A stretch of 43,348 nucleotides of DNA from Streptosporangiaceae bacterium. GTDB taxonomy: Bacteria > Actinomycetota > Actinomycetes > Streptosporangiales > Streptosporangiaceae. A program made the position numbers and the translations under genes. Of this stretch, positions 7,976-16,686 are shown in pieces; positions within the stretch are counted from its first letter, which is position 1, and the number at the start of each line of letters is the position of its first letter. The stretch spans positions 1 through 43,348 of the forward strand of contig JAFAZE010000134.1 in the NCBI GenBank assembly GCA_019239975.1. Direction: 5' to 3'. The notes under the pieces were generated by a model. That model was given only the letters and a program-made list of their open reading frames with translations. It had not been told where the DNA came from and searched no databases.

Positions 7976-9171
7976 GAGATCACCAGGGACTTCAGGTACC
8001 CCTCGGCGTTGCGCCGCATCTCGTCGGCGGAGTCACCGCCGAACTTCTGCACCGCCGCCTCGGCGAGAACGAGGGCCACCATCGCCTCGGCGACCACGCC
8101 CGCGGCGGGCACCGCGGTGACGTCGCTGCGCTGGTTGATCGCCTTGGCGGGCTCCCCGGTGGCCACGTCCACGGTGTCCAGCGCGCGGGGCACTGTCGAG
8201 ATCGGCTTCATCGCCGCCCGCACGCGCAGCACCTCGCCGGTGGACATGCCGCCCTCGATGCCCCCCGCACGGTTGGTGCGGCGGCGTATCGGGGCCGTCC
8301 CGCCGGAAAGGGGGGCCGGCACAGCCTCGATCTCGTCGTGCGCCGCCGAACCGCGCCGGCCCGCGGTGACGAAGCCGTCGCCGACCTCGACACCCTTGAT
8401 GGCCTGGATCGACATCAGCGCCCCGGCCAGGCGGCCGTCCAGGCGGCGGTCCCAGTGGGTGAAGCTGCCGAGACCGGGCGGCAGCCCGAAGGCCACCACC
8501 TCGACGACACCGCCGAGGGTGTCACCGTCGCGCCGCGCCGCGTCGATCTCGGCCACCATCGCGGCGCTGGCCGTCTCGTCGAAGCAGCGCACCGGGCTCG
8601 CGTCCACCGCGGCGGCGTCCTCGGGGCCGGGCAGCACGCCGTCCGGGGCGCGAACCGGGCCTATCGCGACCACGTGGCTGAGGATCTCCACGCCGAGCAC
8701 CTGGCTGAGCAGGCGGCGCGCCACTTCGCCGAGCGCGACCCGGGCGGCCGTCTCCCGCGCGCTGGCACGCTCGAGGACCGGGCGGGCGTCGCCGAACCCG
8801 AACTTCTGCATGCCGGCCAGGTCGGCGTGGCCGGGACGCGGCCTGGTCAGCGGCGTGTTCCGGGCGAGACCCTCCAGTTCGGCCTCGCCGACGGGATCGG
8901 GTGACATCACCGTCTCCCACTTGGGCCACTCGGTGTTGGCGATCCGGATGGCGACCGGGCCGCCGAGCGTGCTGCCGTGCCGCACTCCCCCGGTCAGCTC
9001 CACCTCGTCCCGCTCGAACTTCATCCGGGCACCGCGGCCATGCCCGGCTCGCCGCCGGGCAAGCGCGACCGCTATGTCCCCGGCGGTCACCCGTATCCCG
9101 GCGGGCACGCCGTCGCAGACGGCCACGAGCGCACGGCCATGCGACTCCCCCGCAGTCAGCCAGCGGAACAT
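7972..9171 (-). CDS. aroC: Chorismate synthase
   Basis: Last shikimate step: FMN-dependent elimination from EPSP to chorismate. Signatures: [16 protein letters not shown] at 7-22, [15 protein letters not shown] (FMN phosphate binding), [17 protein letters not shown], and [20 protein letters not shown]. The C-terminal [11 protein letters not shown] is typical. 399 residues, normal. GGGAG precedes the ATG. It is the first gene of the aro operon; the promoter should lie in 9172-9333. No aroE is in the window. The usual actinobacterial neighbour, the prepilin peptidase, is displaced to 14081 and split. Confidence 0.96.
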   Translation of the reverse strand: MFRWLTAGESHGRALVAVCDGVPAGIRVTAGDIAVALARRRAGHGRGARMKFERDEVELTGGVRHGSTLGGPVAIRIANTEWPKWETVMSPDPVGEAELEGLARNTPLTRPRPGHADLAGMQKFGFGDARPVLERASARETAARVALGEVARRLLSQVLGVEILSHVVAIGPVRAPDGVLPGPEDAAAVDASPVRCFDETASAAMVAEIDAARRDGDTLGGVVEVVAFGLPPGLGSFTHWDRRLDGRLAGALMSIQAIKGVEVGDGFVTAGRRGSAAHDEIEAVPAPLSGGTAPIRRRTNRAGGIEGGMSTGEVLRVRAAMKPISTVPRALDTVDVATGEPAKAINQRSDVTAVPAAGVVAEAMVALVLAEAAVQKFGGDSADEMRRNAEGYLKSLVIS

Positions 9172-9333
9172 CCGAACTTCTCCCTCTCAGCTACCCGTAG
9201 TTCTCAGCGCTTCGGCGTGCCGGGACGCGGCGGGCTGCCGTTCCGCCCGATTCTACGGCCGCGGCGCCGTGATCACCGCGACGCGCCCGCAGATCCGCCC
9301 GGCCCCGCGTCCCCGTGAGCGCCGCGCGGGCGG

Positions 9334-10356
9334 CTACCGGCTGGGGAGCGATCGCGGTAGCCCAAACCATGGCAGCGCGCTGGCCTCGAAGCGGATCATT
9401 GCGCAGATCCGGTCGCCGGTGAGGGTCAGGACGTAGAGGCCGGTCCCGTGGCGGATGCCGTCGGGGGCGCGCAGGTAGGCCCCGAATGCCGGCTGGCCGT
9501 TGGCCCGCGCCGGGACGAGGTCGAACCGCCGGCCCGCACCGAACAGGCTGGCGCAGAACCGGGCGACGACGTCCCGGCCCTGGTACTCGAAGGGTATCGG
9601 CGGCATCGAGACGAAGACGTCGTCGGTCAGCAGGGCCACCAGCGCGTCCAGGTCCGCGGACTCCCACGCGCTGACGAACCTAGCCACGAGCGCCTCCTCG
9701 GCGGGTGACCCGGCAGCGGGAGGCGGCTGGCGGCCATCGCCTGGCGCCAGGCGGTGCTGCAGGCCGGCCCGCGCCCGCTTGAGGGCGCTGTTGACCGATT
9801 CGATGGTCACCTCCAGCATCTCAGCCACCTCACTGGCATGGAATCCGAGGACGTCACGCAGGAGCAGGACGGCGACCTGGCGGGGCGGCAGCACTTGCAG
9901 GGCGGTGACGAAGGCCAGCGAGATGGCCTCGGCCTGCTCGTAGCGGGCCTCCGGGCCAGGCGGCGCGCCGGCCGCGCCCTCCAGCAGGTCGTCGGGATAC
10001 GGCTGCAGCCAGACCACCTCGCCGAGCCGGGTCGGCTCGGGCGGTTCCACCTTGGGCACGTCCCACTCCTTCGCAGCTCGCCGGCGGGCCGAGCGCAGCG
10101 CGTTGAGGCACCGGTTGGTGGCGATCTTGTACAGCCAGGTGCGCAGCGAGGCGCGTGCTTCGGTGAACCCGCCGAGGCCCTGCCAGGCGGCCAGCAGGGT
10201 GTCCTGGAGGGCGTCCTCGGCGTCCTGGAAGGATCCAAGCATCCGGTAGCAGTGCACCTGCAGCTCCCGCCGGTACGGCTCGGTCAGCTCGGCGAACGCC
10301 TCGCCCTCCCCGGCCCGCGCCCGTGCGATCAGGTCGGCTGTCACCACCCTCACCAC
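9334..10356 (-). CDS. SigG-like ECF sigma factor with SnoaL-type C-terminal domain
   Basis: 340 residues. Sigma region 2 about 15-90 (YRRELQVHCYRMLGSFQDAE, then DTLLAAWQGL and LRTWLYKIATNRCLNALRSA) and region 4 about 145-195 (LPPRQVAVLLLRDVLGFHAS, EVAEMLEVTIESVNSALKRA). Residues about 215-325 form a SnoaL/NTF2-like domain (VARFVSAWESADLDALVALL...), as in the mycobacterial SigG/SigJ group where this tail regulates the sigma factor in cis. GTG at 10356 is used; the GTG codons at 10350 and 10347 are alternatives. It diverges from the DHFR-fold gene across a large palindrome. No anti-sigma gene is adjacent. Confidence 0.85.
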   Translation of the reverse strand: MVRVVTADLIARARAGEGEAFAELTEPYRRELQVHCYRMLGSFQDAEDALQDTLLAAWQGLGGFTEARASLRTWLYKIATNRCLNALRSARRRAAKEWDVPKVEPPEPTRLGEVVWLQPYPDDLLEGAAGAPPGPEARYEQAEAISLAFVTALQVLPPRQVAVLLLRDVLGFHASEVAEMLEVTIESVNSALKRARAGLQHRLAPGDGRQPPPAAGSPAEEALVARFVSAWESADLDALVALLTDDVFVSMPPIPFEYQGRDVVARFCASLFGAGRRFDLVPARANGQPAFGAYLRAPDGIRHGTGLYVLTLTGDRICAMIRFEASALPWFGLPRSLPSR

Positions 10357-10394
10357 CTTCTTCCCGCGCCGTGCCGCATCTGCCCTTCTGTATG

Positions 10395-10457
10395 TACACC
10401 GCCCGGCAGGCGAACTGGGCGGCCCGCGGGCGCCCAGTTCCGCGCCGCCGCGGTGTA
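10395..10457. promoter_or_regulatory. Nested palindrome in divergent promoter
   Basis: Outer arms TACACCGC (10395-10402) and GCGGTGTA (10450-10457) and inner arms GAACTGGGCG (10412-10421) and CGCCCAGTTC (10431-10440) are both perfect and share one centre at 10426. It lies between the divergent sigma factor and DHFR-fold genes. The symmetry gives each gene the same outward-facing half, as expected for a shared operator or mirrored promoters. Confidence 0.5.
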
Positions 10458-10546
10458 TCCACCATCGAGCCCGAGCACGCGGGGCTCACGCAACCGGCGC
10501 CGCCCGCGGCGGTATGGCGGCAGCACCAGCCAGAAGGAGAACCACA

Positions 10547-11128
10547 ATGGGAAAGATCATCGTCAGCGAGAACGTCTCGCTCGATGGAGTCGTCCAGGAC
10601 CCGACCGGTGACGAGGGCTTCAGGCACGGCGGTTGGTTTACCCAGGCCCAGACCGCGAAGGTCCGCGACGAGTGGGCCAGGATCGAGTTCGACGAGGCAC
10701 TGCTCGCCGCGGCCCTGCTGCTGGGCCGGCGCAGCGACGAGTTCTTCGCCGCCCTGTGGCTGCCTCGCAGCGGCGCGTGGGCAGACAGGCTGAACAGCAT
10801 GCCCAAGTACGTCGTGTCCACAACCCTCGAACAGGCCAGGTGGAGCAACGCGACGGTCCTCAAGGGCAACGTGGTGACCGAGGTATCGAAGCTGAGGCAG
10901 GAGCTGGCCGGCGACATCGTCGTGTACGCCAGCGCACGGCTCGTGCGCACGCTGCTGGAGCACGACCTCGTCGACGAGCTGCGGCTGACGGTCTACCCGG
11001 TCGTGCTCGGGTCCGGCGAGCGCCTGTTCGGCGAGACCAGCGACAAGAAACCCATGCGCCTGACCCGCGCCAAGACCATCGCTAATGATCTCGCCTACCT
11101 CATCTACCAGCGCGCCCGGAACGCCTAA
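10547..11128 (+). CDS. Dihydrofolate reductase-fold (RibD C-terminal-like) protein
   Basis: 193 residues of the RibD C-terminal/DHFR-like family: MGKIIVSENVSLDGVVQDP start, LLLGRRSDEFFAALW, SMPKYVVSTTLEQARWSNAT, then ELAGDIVVYASARLVRTLL and LVDELRLTVYPVVLGSGERL. These are probable NADPH-dependent reductases of unassigned substrate. AAGGAG sits 7 nt before this ATG, so the longer reading frame from 10514 is not used. It is divergent from the SigG-like gene and probably controlled by it. A related gene (27490-28032) is cargo in the inner mobile element. Confidence 0.88.
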   Translation: MGKIIVSENVSLDGVVQDPTGDEGFRHGGWFTQAQTAKVRDEWARIEFDEALLAAALLLGRRSDEFFAALWLPRSGAWADRLNSMPKYVVSTTLEQARWSNATVLKGNVVTEVSKLRQELAGDIVVYASARLVRTLLEHDLVDELRLTVYPVVLGSGERLFGETSDKKPMRLTRAKTIANDLAYLIYQRARNA

Positions 11129-11165
11129 CGGGCGCCGGACGGCGCAAGTGTCCCGAAAACTCGCG

Positions 11166-11201
11166 GGCGCTCTCCCCAGAGCAGGCATCCGGGAGAGCGC
11201 C
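11166..11201. terminator. Bidirectional hairpin terminator
   Basis: GGCGCTCTCC (11166-11175) pairs perfectly with GGAGAGCGCC (11192-11201). It lies between the convergent DHFR-fold and DUF885 genes, where a shared terminator is expected. There is no T-tract. Confidence 0.55.
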
Positions 11202-11232
11202 TAACAGTACGTCAGTGCTTTGCTGAGCGTCC

Positions 11233-12891
11233 TTAGATGCGGGCAAGCGCCTCGCGCAACGGGTCAAGACCCATAGCGCCCAGGCTGAGTGCCTTGGCGT
11301 GAAAGTCTTTGAGGCTGAAGGCGCCTCCGGTCCGTGCCCTGGCATCCTGCCTGGCCTGTAGCCAGATCCGTTCACCAAGCTTGTATGAAGGGGCCTGACC
11401 CGGCAAGCCGAGGCAGCGGCGTAGCCCGGAGCGCAGTTGCCGTTCATCCCAGCTGGAGTGGGCGCGCAGGAACTCCCAGGCGATCTCGGCGTTCCAGCGC
11501 TCGCCCTCGCGCCAGCCGGTGCCCCTTGGAACTTCCAGTTCCAGGTGCACCCCGATGTCCAGGGCCACCTGGGCGGCGAGCAGTTGCTGACTGTCGAGCA
11601 TCCCGAGATATGCGCCCGGGTCGTCCAGGTATCCGAGCTCTCCCATGAGCCGTTCGGCGTAGAGCGCCCAGCCCTCGCCGTGGCCGGATACGAAGGACAT
11701 GCGCTGCCAGCGGTTCAGATTCTGCCTGTCCGCCATGGCGTGCGATATCTGCAGGTGGTGGCCGGGAACGCCCTCGTGGTAGACGACCGTGACCTCCTTC
11801 CAGGTGGAGAAGGCCTCAACGCCGTCCGGCACCGACCAGCACATCCGCCCGGGCCGGGACCAGTCCTCGGAGGGCTCGGTGTAGGAGATCCCCCCGTCGT
11901 TGGTGGGTGCGATCGCGGCCTCGATCCGGTGCGCGGGCTGCGGGATGTCGAAGTGCGTCCCGTGCAGCTCCGCAACGGTGCGCTCGGTCAGTTCCTGCAT
12001 CCAGGCACGGAAGTTCTCGCGCCCTTCGACGCGCCGGGCTGGGTCTTCGTCCAGGATCGCCACGGCCTCCTGCACGGTGGCCCCGGGCCGGACCAGGTTG
12101 CTGACCCGTGCCATCTCGGCCCGTAGCCGGGCGAGCTCTTCCCAGCTCCAGGCGTAGGCCTCCCGCAGATCCACGGCGGCACCGAGGAAATACCGCGAGG
12201 CCCGGTCGTAGACCTCGGGTCCGCAGGCATCCTTCTGCCTGGCCAGCGGCATCAGCTCACGGCCGAGGAAGGCGCCAAGCTCGGCCGTGGCGGCCGTGGC
12301 CGCGCGCGCGGCCACGGCCAGCTCCCCGCGCAGCGAGTCCGGGACTGCGGTCAGCCGCCCGGCCAGTCCTGAATAGAAGGAATCCCCCGGCCTGGCCCAC
12401 GCCGCGCACTGCCCGGCGGCCTCCTGGACCTGCCGCCTGGCCGCGCAGCGGCCATCCCTGGCCGCCTCCAGCAAGGTCGCGGACAGCTGGCGGTAAGCCC
12501 GCGGCACCGCGGCCATCCGCCTGGCGATGGTGGCGGCGGCCTCCTCGCCCTGCGTGGGCATCAGATCGAAGACCTCGCGCACCCTTTGCACCCAGCTGGC
12601 TATGGTGCTGAGCTCGCTGGTGGTGTCCCCGGCGTCATAGCGCTCCACAGCCAGTGCCAGCCGCTCCCGCATCGCGGCCCGCGCGACCTGCTCGCGCGGG
12701 CCGGGGGCTTCGGCCGCGTCAAGGGCGGCGAGGGTTGAGCGATCCAGCCCGGCCCGTCCGGCGAACCCCTCAGCACCGAGATCCGCCAGCTCGTGGTCGT
12801 GCCCCGCGATCCCGGCGTTAGTGGCGTAACAGGGGTCCAGGGCGGCGGCCCGCTCCACGTACTCCGCCGCGATGTCGTCGATGGAAGGCAT
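11233..12891 (-). CDS. DUF885 family metallohydrolase
   Basis: 552 residues, usual length for DUF885 proteins, which are mostly helical and related to zinc carboxypeptidase-like enzymes. The HEGVPGHH motif at 372-379 provides the likely metal-binding His and catalytic Glu, followed by FVSGHGEGWALYAERLMGE, a second conserved block with a probable third ligand. The C-terminal PGQAPSYKLGERIW...FHAKALSLGAMGLDPLREAL is typical. No signal peptide, so cytoplasmic. The peptide or ester substrate is unknown. It begins just after the RCC1-like gene's end on the same strand, with a 208-bp gap. Confidence 0.9.
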   Translation of the reverse strand: MPSIDDIAAEYVERAAALDPCYATNAGIAGHDHELADLGAEGFAGRAGLDRSTLAALDAAEAPGPREQVARAAMRERLALAVERYDAGDTTSELSTIASWVQRVREVFDLMPTQGEEAAATIARRMAAVPRAYRQLSATLLEAARDGRCAARRQVQEAAGQCAAWARPGDSFYSGLAGRLTAVPDSLRGELAVAARAATAATAELGAFLGRELMPLARQKDACGPEVYDRASRYFLGAAVDLREAYAWSWEELARLRAEMARVSNLVRPGATVQEAVAILDEDPARRVEGRENFRAWMQELTERTVAELHGTHFDIPQPAHRIEAAIAPTNDGGISYTEPSEDWSRPGRMCWSVPDGVEAFSTWKEVTVVYHEGVPGHHLQISHAMADRQNLNRWQRMSFVSGHGEGWALYAERLMGELGYLDDPGAYLGMLDSQQLLAAQVALDIGVHLELEVPRGTGWREGERWNAEIAWEFLRAHSSWDERQLRSGLRRCLGLPGQAPSYKLGERIWLQARQDARARTGGAFSLKDFHAKALSLGAMGLDPLREALARI

Positions 12892-13099
12892 ACCTGAAAC
12901 CTAGCCCGGGCACCGCGTCGCGCCGGATTGCGACTCGGATTTCCCGTGGCGCCCCCACCACCGGGCCTCTTCCACGGCCTCCGCTGGCAGGCCGTCCAGC
13001 CGGACCGACGTCCCGGACACCCGATCACCACCTGGTCCCGGCCGCCGAACCGGTCCCGCGACATGGCCACAGGCCTGTCCAGGTTTCCTGTCCCGCTGC

Positions 13100-13963
13100 T
13101 CAGACTCTGGCTCTCGGAACCTGGATTCCCGACCAGGAGTTGGCGTCGCACTGACAGCTGGCGTTGTTCCCTGCGCTGACGACCGTGCCGTTGGCGCGCA
13201 GGCCGAGGGTGTGAGTGGAACCCGCCGCCACCGCGACGATGTCCTGCCAGTCGCCGACGTTGCACTGCCCGTGGCTGTTGTCTCCGGCTGCGAGGACTCG
13301 TCCGGACGCCGTGGCTCCGACGGTGTGATAGCTGCCCGCGGCCAGCGCCACCGCGTCTTCCCACTCATCGACGTCGCACGCTCCGGTGCTCCGGTCCCCG
13401 GTCGCAAGGACCCGCCCGTCGCGTCTGAGAGCGACGGTGTGCAGGTATCCGGCTGCGACGGCGGTGAGGTCGCGCCAATTGCCGACGGCGCACTGTCCCC
13501 GGCGGTTGTTTCCCGCGGCCAGTGCGCAGCCGTCCGCCCGGACTCCGACCGAATGCCAGTCGCCACAGGACAGGGCCACCATCTCGCGCCAGGACCGCAC
13601 GTCGCACTGTCCTTCTGAGTTTCGGCCGGCTGCCAGCACGGTGCCATTCGCAAGAAGTCCGAGCGTGCGGCGCCAGCCCGCGGCCACGGCTGTGACGTCT
13701 CGCCATGCGCCTACATCGCATTGGCCGTCGCCGTTCCACCCCGTAGCAAGCACGGTGCCGTCGGATCGAAGTCCGACCGTGTGAGACCTTCCCGTGTTGG
13801 CCGCGGTATGGACATTGCCCGCTGCCACGGCGACGACATCCTCCCACTGCCCGACACGGCACTCGCCGGCCGCATTGTTGCCCACGGCGAGAACAGTCCC
13901 GTCCCAGCGGCGACCGACCGAATGACGCCTCCCGGCCGCCAGCGCCGGCATGTTCGCCCGCAT
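13100..13963 (-). CDS. RCC1-like repeat protein
   Basis: Seven tandem repeats of about 38-45 residues with pattern W-(R/E/Q)-D-(V/L)-x-A-V-A-A-G-x-x-H-T-(V/L)-G-L-R-x-(D/N)-G-T-V-L-A-x-G-x-N-x-x-G-Q-C-(D/N)-V, the RCC1 seven-blade propeller signature. The regular Cys at each G-Q-C is noteworthy. A frame is open to 14062, but GAGGAGG just upstream of ATG 13963 (MRANMPALAAG) marks the start; 287 residues. No signal peptide. Role unknown; bacterial RCC1 proteins are presumed interaction scaffolds. It lies between aroC and the split prepilin peptidase, so it may be accessory. Confidence 0.85.
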   Translation of the reverse strand: MRANMPALAAGRRHSVGRRWDGTVLAVGNNAAGECRVGQWEDVVAVAAGNVHTAANTGRSHTVGLRSDGTVLATGWNGDGQCDVGAWRDVTAVAAGWRRTLGLLANGTVLAAGRNSEGQCDVRSWREMVALSCGDWHSVGVRADGCALAAGNNRRGQCAVGNWRDLTAVAAGYLHTVALRRDGRVLATGDRSTGACDVDEWEDAVALAAGSYHTVGATASGRVLAAGDNSHGQCNVGDWQDIVAVAAGSTHTLGLRANGTVVSAGNNASCQCDANSWSGIQVPRARV

Positions 13964-14080
13964 TCCGCCTCCTCGCCCGACAGGGTAGACGGCTAGGCCA
14001 TCCGTCCCATTTTTGTGTCCCCGATGGGCCAGACAGAGGACATCAGAGACGAAAAGGGACATCAGAAACGGGAACCTACA

Positions 14081-14299
14081 TCAGCCACCCGCACCCGCCA
14101 GGACGAGGATCGCGCCCACCGCTCCGGCGAGCATGAACGGGCCGAACGGAAGCTGCGTTTTCCGCGTGGCCCTGCCCGCCGCGATCAGGGCGACGCCGAA
14201 AACCGCCGCGAGCACGAAACCCCCGACCAGCCCGGCGGCGAACGTCCGCGCCCCGCACCAGCCAAAGTACAGCCCGAGCACCCCGGCCAGCTTCACGTC
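14081..14299 (-). pseudogene. Chromosomal prepilin peptidase, C-terminal half (split)
   Basis: The 72 codons from GAC (14297-14299) read DVKLAGVLGLYFGWCG...RATRKTQLPFGPFMLAGAVG and end in TGA. This is the C-terminal half of an A24 prepilin peptidase, beginning exactly at the catalytic Asp of GxGD. The N-terminal half, ending at YPAGIGWG, is at 35002-35394 on the same strand. It resembles the usual aroC-linked actinobacterial gene and is more distant from the island copies. The gene is broken by the 20.7-kb island. Without its first Asp and transmembrane segments this half cannot be a protease. Confidence 0.88.
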
Positions 14300-14310
14300 T
14301 TTCCTGAACC
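14294..14310 (+). other. Island junction attR (14299)
   Basis: CACGTC (14294-14299) ends the peptidase coding sequence, and TTTCCTGAACC then begins the island. CACGTC recurs at the other junction (35006-35011). The sequence also matches GACGTCTTTTCTGAAC at 16897-16912. Predicted attP, minus strand: GTTCAGGAAA, core GACGTG, TTGACCGAAC. The arms are inverted (7 of 10 positions), as expected of a tyrosine recombinase core site. Confidence 0.7.
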
Positions 14311-14605
14311 AGCGTACGTGACCCAGTCGTTGTGTTCGTTACGAAAAGTAATCATAGAATTTTCGGGAAGGCTGCGGACCGGGCGTGTCGTGGCAGCCTG
14401 GAGCGATCCGTGGCGGGACTCTGGCACCTAGCTCGCGTCAGGGTCTTGTTTCCCGTTCGGCTGGCGGAGCGCCGTAGCCCGGCCGGGCGATTCCGTTCCG
14501 TGTGTGCAAGGTTCTTGTCCTGCTGGCCTAGCGGCACGCCGGGCCTGCGGACAGGGTGTCTGCCGCGTCGCTGGCCGGGTCCGCGCGGCCACCAGAGCTG
14601 GCGGG

Positions 14606-14636
14606 TTGACCTTGACGTTGGGTGAGGCCGCACAGT
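14606..14636 (+). promoter_or_regulatory. MerR-type promoter with 19-bp spacer
   Basis: TTGACC (14606-14611) and CACAGT (14631-14636) are 19 bp apart, the overlong spacing that MerR-family activators correct. The spacer carries the broken dyad CCTTGACGTTGGGTGAGG. The MerR-like gene starts at 14678, so this is most likely its autoregulated promoter. The 306 bp from the junction at 14299 to here show no supported gene. Confidence 0.6.
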
Positions 14637-14677
14637 GGTGGTGGCCGGGCGTGCGCCCGGCGCCGAGGGAGCCGTGC

Positions 14678-15505
14678 ATGAGCCTGATGGGAATTGGCGA
14701 GTTCGCGGAGCTGTCGTGGCTGTCGCCGCGGGCGCTGCGGCTGTATGACGAGCTGGGGCTGCTGCCCCCGGCCCGGGTCGACCCGGACTCGGGGTACCGC
14801 TGGTACGCGCCTGCGCAGCTGGAGCAGGCGCGGCTGGTGTCGTCGCTGCGCCAGCTGGACATTCCGCTCGCGCGGATCAAGGTGATCCTCGCGCTGGACG
14901 CGCCGGCCGCGGCCGAGCGGGTCGCCGCCTGGTGGGCCGAGGCCGAGGACCGTCACGCGGGCCGCCGGGACCTGGCGGGCTACCTGATCGACCGGCTGAA
15001 CGGGAAGGAGCCCGTGATGTATGACGTCCAGGTCCGGGACGTGCCGGCGCGCAGCCTGCTGTCCCTGCTGTGGCGCGCGCACGAAGACGAGGTCATGGCG
15101 AGGGTCAAGGACCTGATGCATCGGCTGCATCCGGTGGCGGCGCCGCCCCCGGGCGACCCGGTAAGCGCGCCATTCGTGGTCTATCACGGGGAGGTGAGCC
15201 AGGACAGCGACGGCCCGGTCGAGGTGTGCTGGCCGGTGCCCAGCGAGCAGGCCGCCCAGATCGCCGCGCAGTTCCCCGACCTGGCCCTGCGCACCGAGCC
15301 GGCGCATCAGGAGGCGTTCGCCCAGCCGGAGCAGGCGCTCCCGGGCCCCGCGCAGCTGGTCCCGGTGCTGGAGGGCCTGTTCGCGTGGGTCGCCGCCCGG
15401 CACCGTCAGCCCAACGGGGGGCTCCGGCAGATCATGCTCTTCAACCTCGCCGAGCGGCGGACGGACATGGAGTGGGCGGTCGCGCTCCGCCCGGCCGGGA
15501 AGTAG
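14678..15505 (+). CDS. MerR-family regulator with effector-binding domain
   Basis: 275 residues. N-terminal winged helix MGIGEFAELSWLSPRALRLY, then ELGLLPPARVDPDSGYRWY and an AQLEQARLVSSLRQLDIPLA helix, all classic MerR. After a coiled dimer helix (about 75-105) comes a GyrI/BmrR-like effector domain (YDVQVRDVPARSLLSLLWRA onward). No metal-sensing cysteines, so a drug or organic ligand is more likely. The frame is open to 14504, but GAGGGAG 6 nt before ATG 14678 and the promoter at 14606 set the start. Its neighbour begins 6 bp later: two-gene operon. Confidence 0.88.
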   Translation: MSLMGIGEFAELSWLSPRALRLYDELGLLPPARVDPDSGYRWYAPAQLEQARLVSSLRQLDIPLARIKVILALDAPAAAERVAAWWAEAEDRHAGRRDLAGYLIDRLNGKEPVMYDVQVRDVPARSLLSLLWRAHEDEVMARVKDLMHRLHPVAAPPPGDPVSAPFVVYHGEVSQDSDGPVEVCWPVPSEQAAQIAAQFPDLALRTEPAHQEAFAQPEQALPGPAQLVPVLEGLFAWVAARHRQPNGGLRQIMLFNLAERRTDMEWAVALRPAGK

Positions 15506-15511
15506 GCCGCG

Positions 15512-16597
15512 ATGAACCGCAACGGCGTGATCTACAATACCGGTGCCGTATTCTCCGGCCTGGGCTGGAAAGAACGCACCCGGCCGCGCCTGGACCCGCG
15601 CGTGGCCGACCGCGAGCTGCAGATCATCCGCGACGACCTGCACTGCAACGCGGTCCGGGTCAGCGGCACGAACATCGGCCGGCTGACCACGGTCACCGAG
15701 CAGGCGCTGCGGCTGGGTCTTGAGGTCTGGCTGTCACCCTTCCTGTTCAATCGCGGGGTTCCGGAGACCGTACGGTACCTGGCGAAGGCGGCCAGGGCCG
15801 CCGAGCCGCTGCGGCGGCAGTGGCCCGGCCGGATGGTCTTCGTTGCCGGCCAGGAGGCGACGCTGTTGATGCGCGGCATCCTGCCAGGCGCGACGATTCA
15901 GAAACGGATGGCGGGCATGGCGGGCATGGTCAAGGAGGGCGGGGTCAGCCAGCACGCCGACGCGCTGAACGCGTTCCTCGGGCAGGCCGGCGCCGCTGTC
16001 CGGAAGGTCTTCGGCGGGGAAATCAGCTATGCGTCACTGTCGTTCGAGCCGGTGGACTGGAGCCCGTTCGACATCATCGGCGTGGACCATTACCGGGACG
16101 CCCGCGTCAAGGACCGCTACGCCCAGATGCTCCGTCCGCTGCTTGCCCACGGCAAGCCGGTCGTGGTAACCGAGTTCGGCATGCGCACCTACCGCGGCGC
16201 GGACACCTCCGGTGCCCTCGGCTTCGGGATCAGGGACAACGCGTCGCAGGCCCTGCACCAGCTCCCGCTGGTCGGCCGGTTCACCCGGCCCCGGCTGAAG
16301 GAAGGCGACTGGCAGCGGGACGAGGACCTGCAGGCCCGCGAGCTCACCGAGACCCTGGCCATCCTCCAGGCCGAAGGCGCCGACGGCGCCTTCGTCTGCG
16401 AGTTCGTCGCTCCGGAGGCAACCTACAGCGACGAGGCCAGGTACGACCTGGACATGAACGCCATGAGCCTGGTCAAGAGCTACGCGGGAGCGCACGGCAG
16501 CACTTACCCCGACATGACCTGGGAACCGAAGAAGTCATTCCAGGCCGTCGCCGACTTCTACGCCAGCTACCAGCCCCTCCCCGAACACACGCGATAA
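15512..16597 (+). CDS. Glycoside hydrolase-like TIM-barrel, 'abortive infection protein' type
   Basis: 361 residues. I recognise the actinobacterial family often labelled 'abortive infection protein': NRNGVIYNTGAVFSG start, ELQIIRDDLHCNAVRVSG, LGLEVWLSPFLFN, WPGRMVFVAGQEATLLMRGI, FDIIGVDHYR, GKPVVVTEFGM, and YPDMTWEPKKSFQAVADFY. The (beta/alpha)8 pattern with Glu on late strands (SFEPVDW, VVTEFG) resembles clan-A glycoside hydrolases. An antiphage role is only an inherited label; the MerR partner suggests small-molecule induction instead. No signal peptide. It is intact and codon use matches its surroundings. Confidence 0.75.
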   Translation: MNRNGVIYNTGAVFSGLGWKERTRPRLDPRVADRELQIIRDDLHCNAVRVSGTNIGRLTTVTEQALRLGLEVWLSPFLFNRGVPETVRYLAKAARAAEPLRRQWPGRMVFVAGQEATLLMRGILPGATIQKRMAGMAGMVKEGGVSQHADALNAFLGQAGAAVRKVFGGEISYASLSFEPVDWSPFDIIGVDHYRDARVKDRYAQMLRPLLAHGKPVVVTEFGMRTYRGADTSGALGFGIRDNASQALHQLPLVGRFTRPRLKEGDWQRDEDLQARELTETLAILQAEGADGAFVCEFVAPEATYSDEARYDLDMNAMSLVKSYAGAHGSTYPDMTWEPKKSFQAVADFYASYQPLPEHTR

Positions 16598-16686
16598 CAA
16601 TGACCACCACCACGATGTCACACGTCTTGGCCTGGTAGCACATATGCCATCCATACGCCATCGCGACTGAGAACATGCCGCGCGGA

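Noticed and set aside
7685..9436. 583-codon plus-strand open frame over aroK-aroC
   Set aside because: Shadow of two conserved genes that overlap by ATGA; Ser/Arg/Pro-rich without family features.
9854..11188. 444-codon minus-strand frame spanning sigma and DHFR-fold genes
   Set aside because: It crosses the divergent promoter and both real genes in the wrong frame.
14504..14677. 58-residue N-terminal extension of the MerR protein
   Set aside because: The MerR-type promoter (14606-14636) lies inside it and GAGGGAG precedes ATG 14678.
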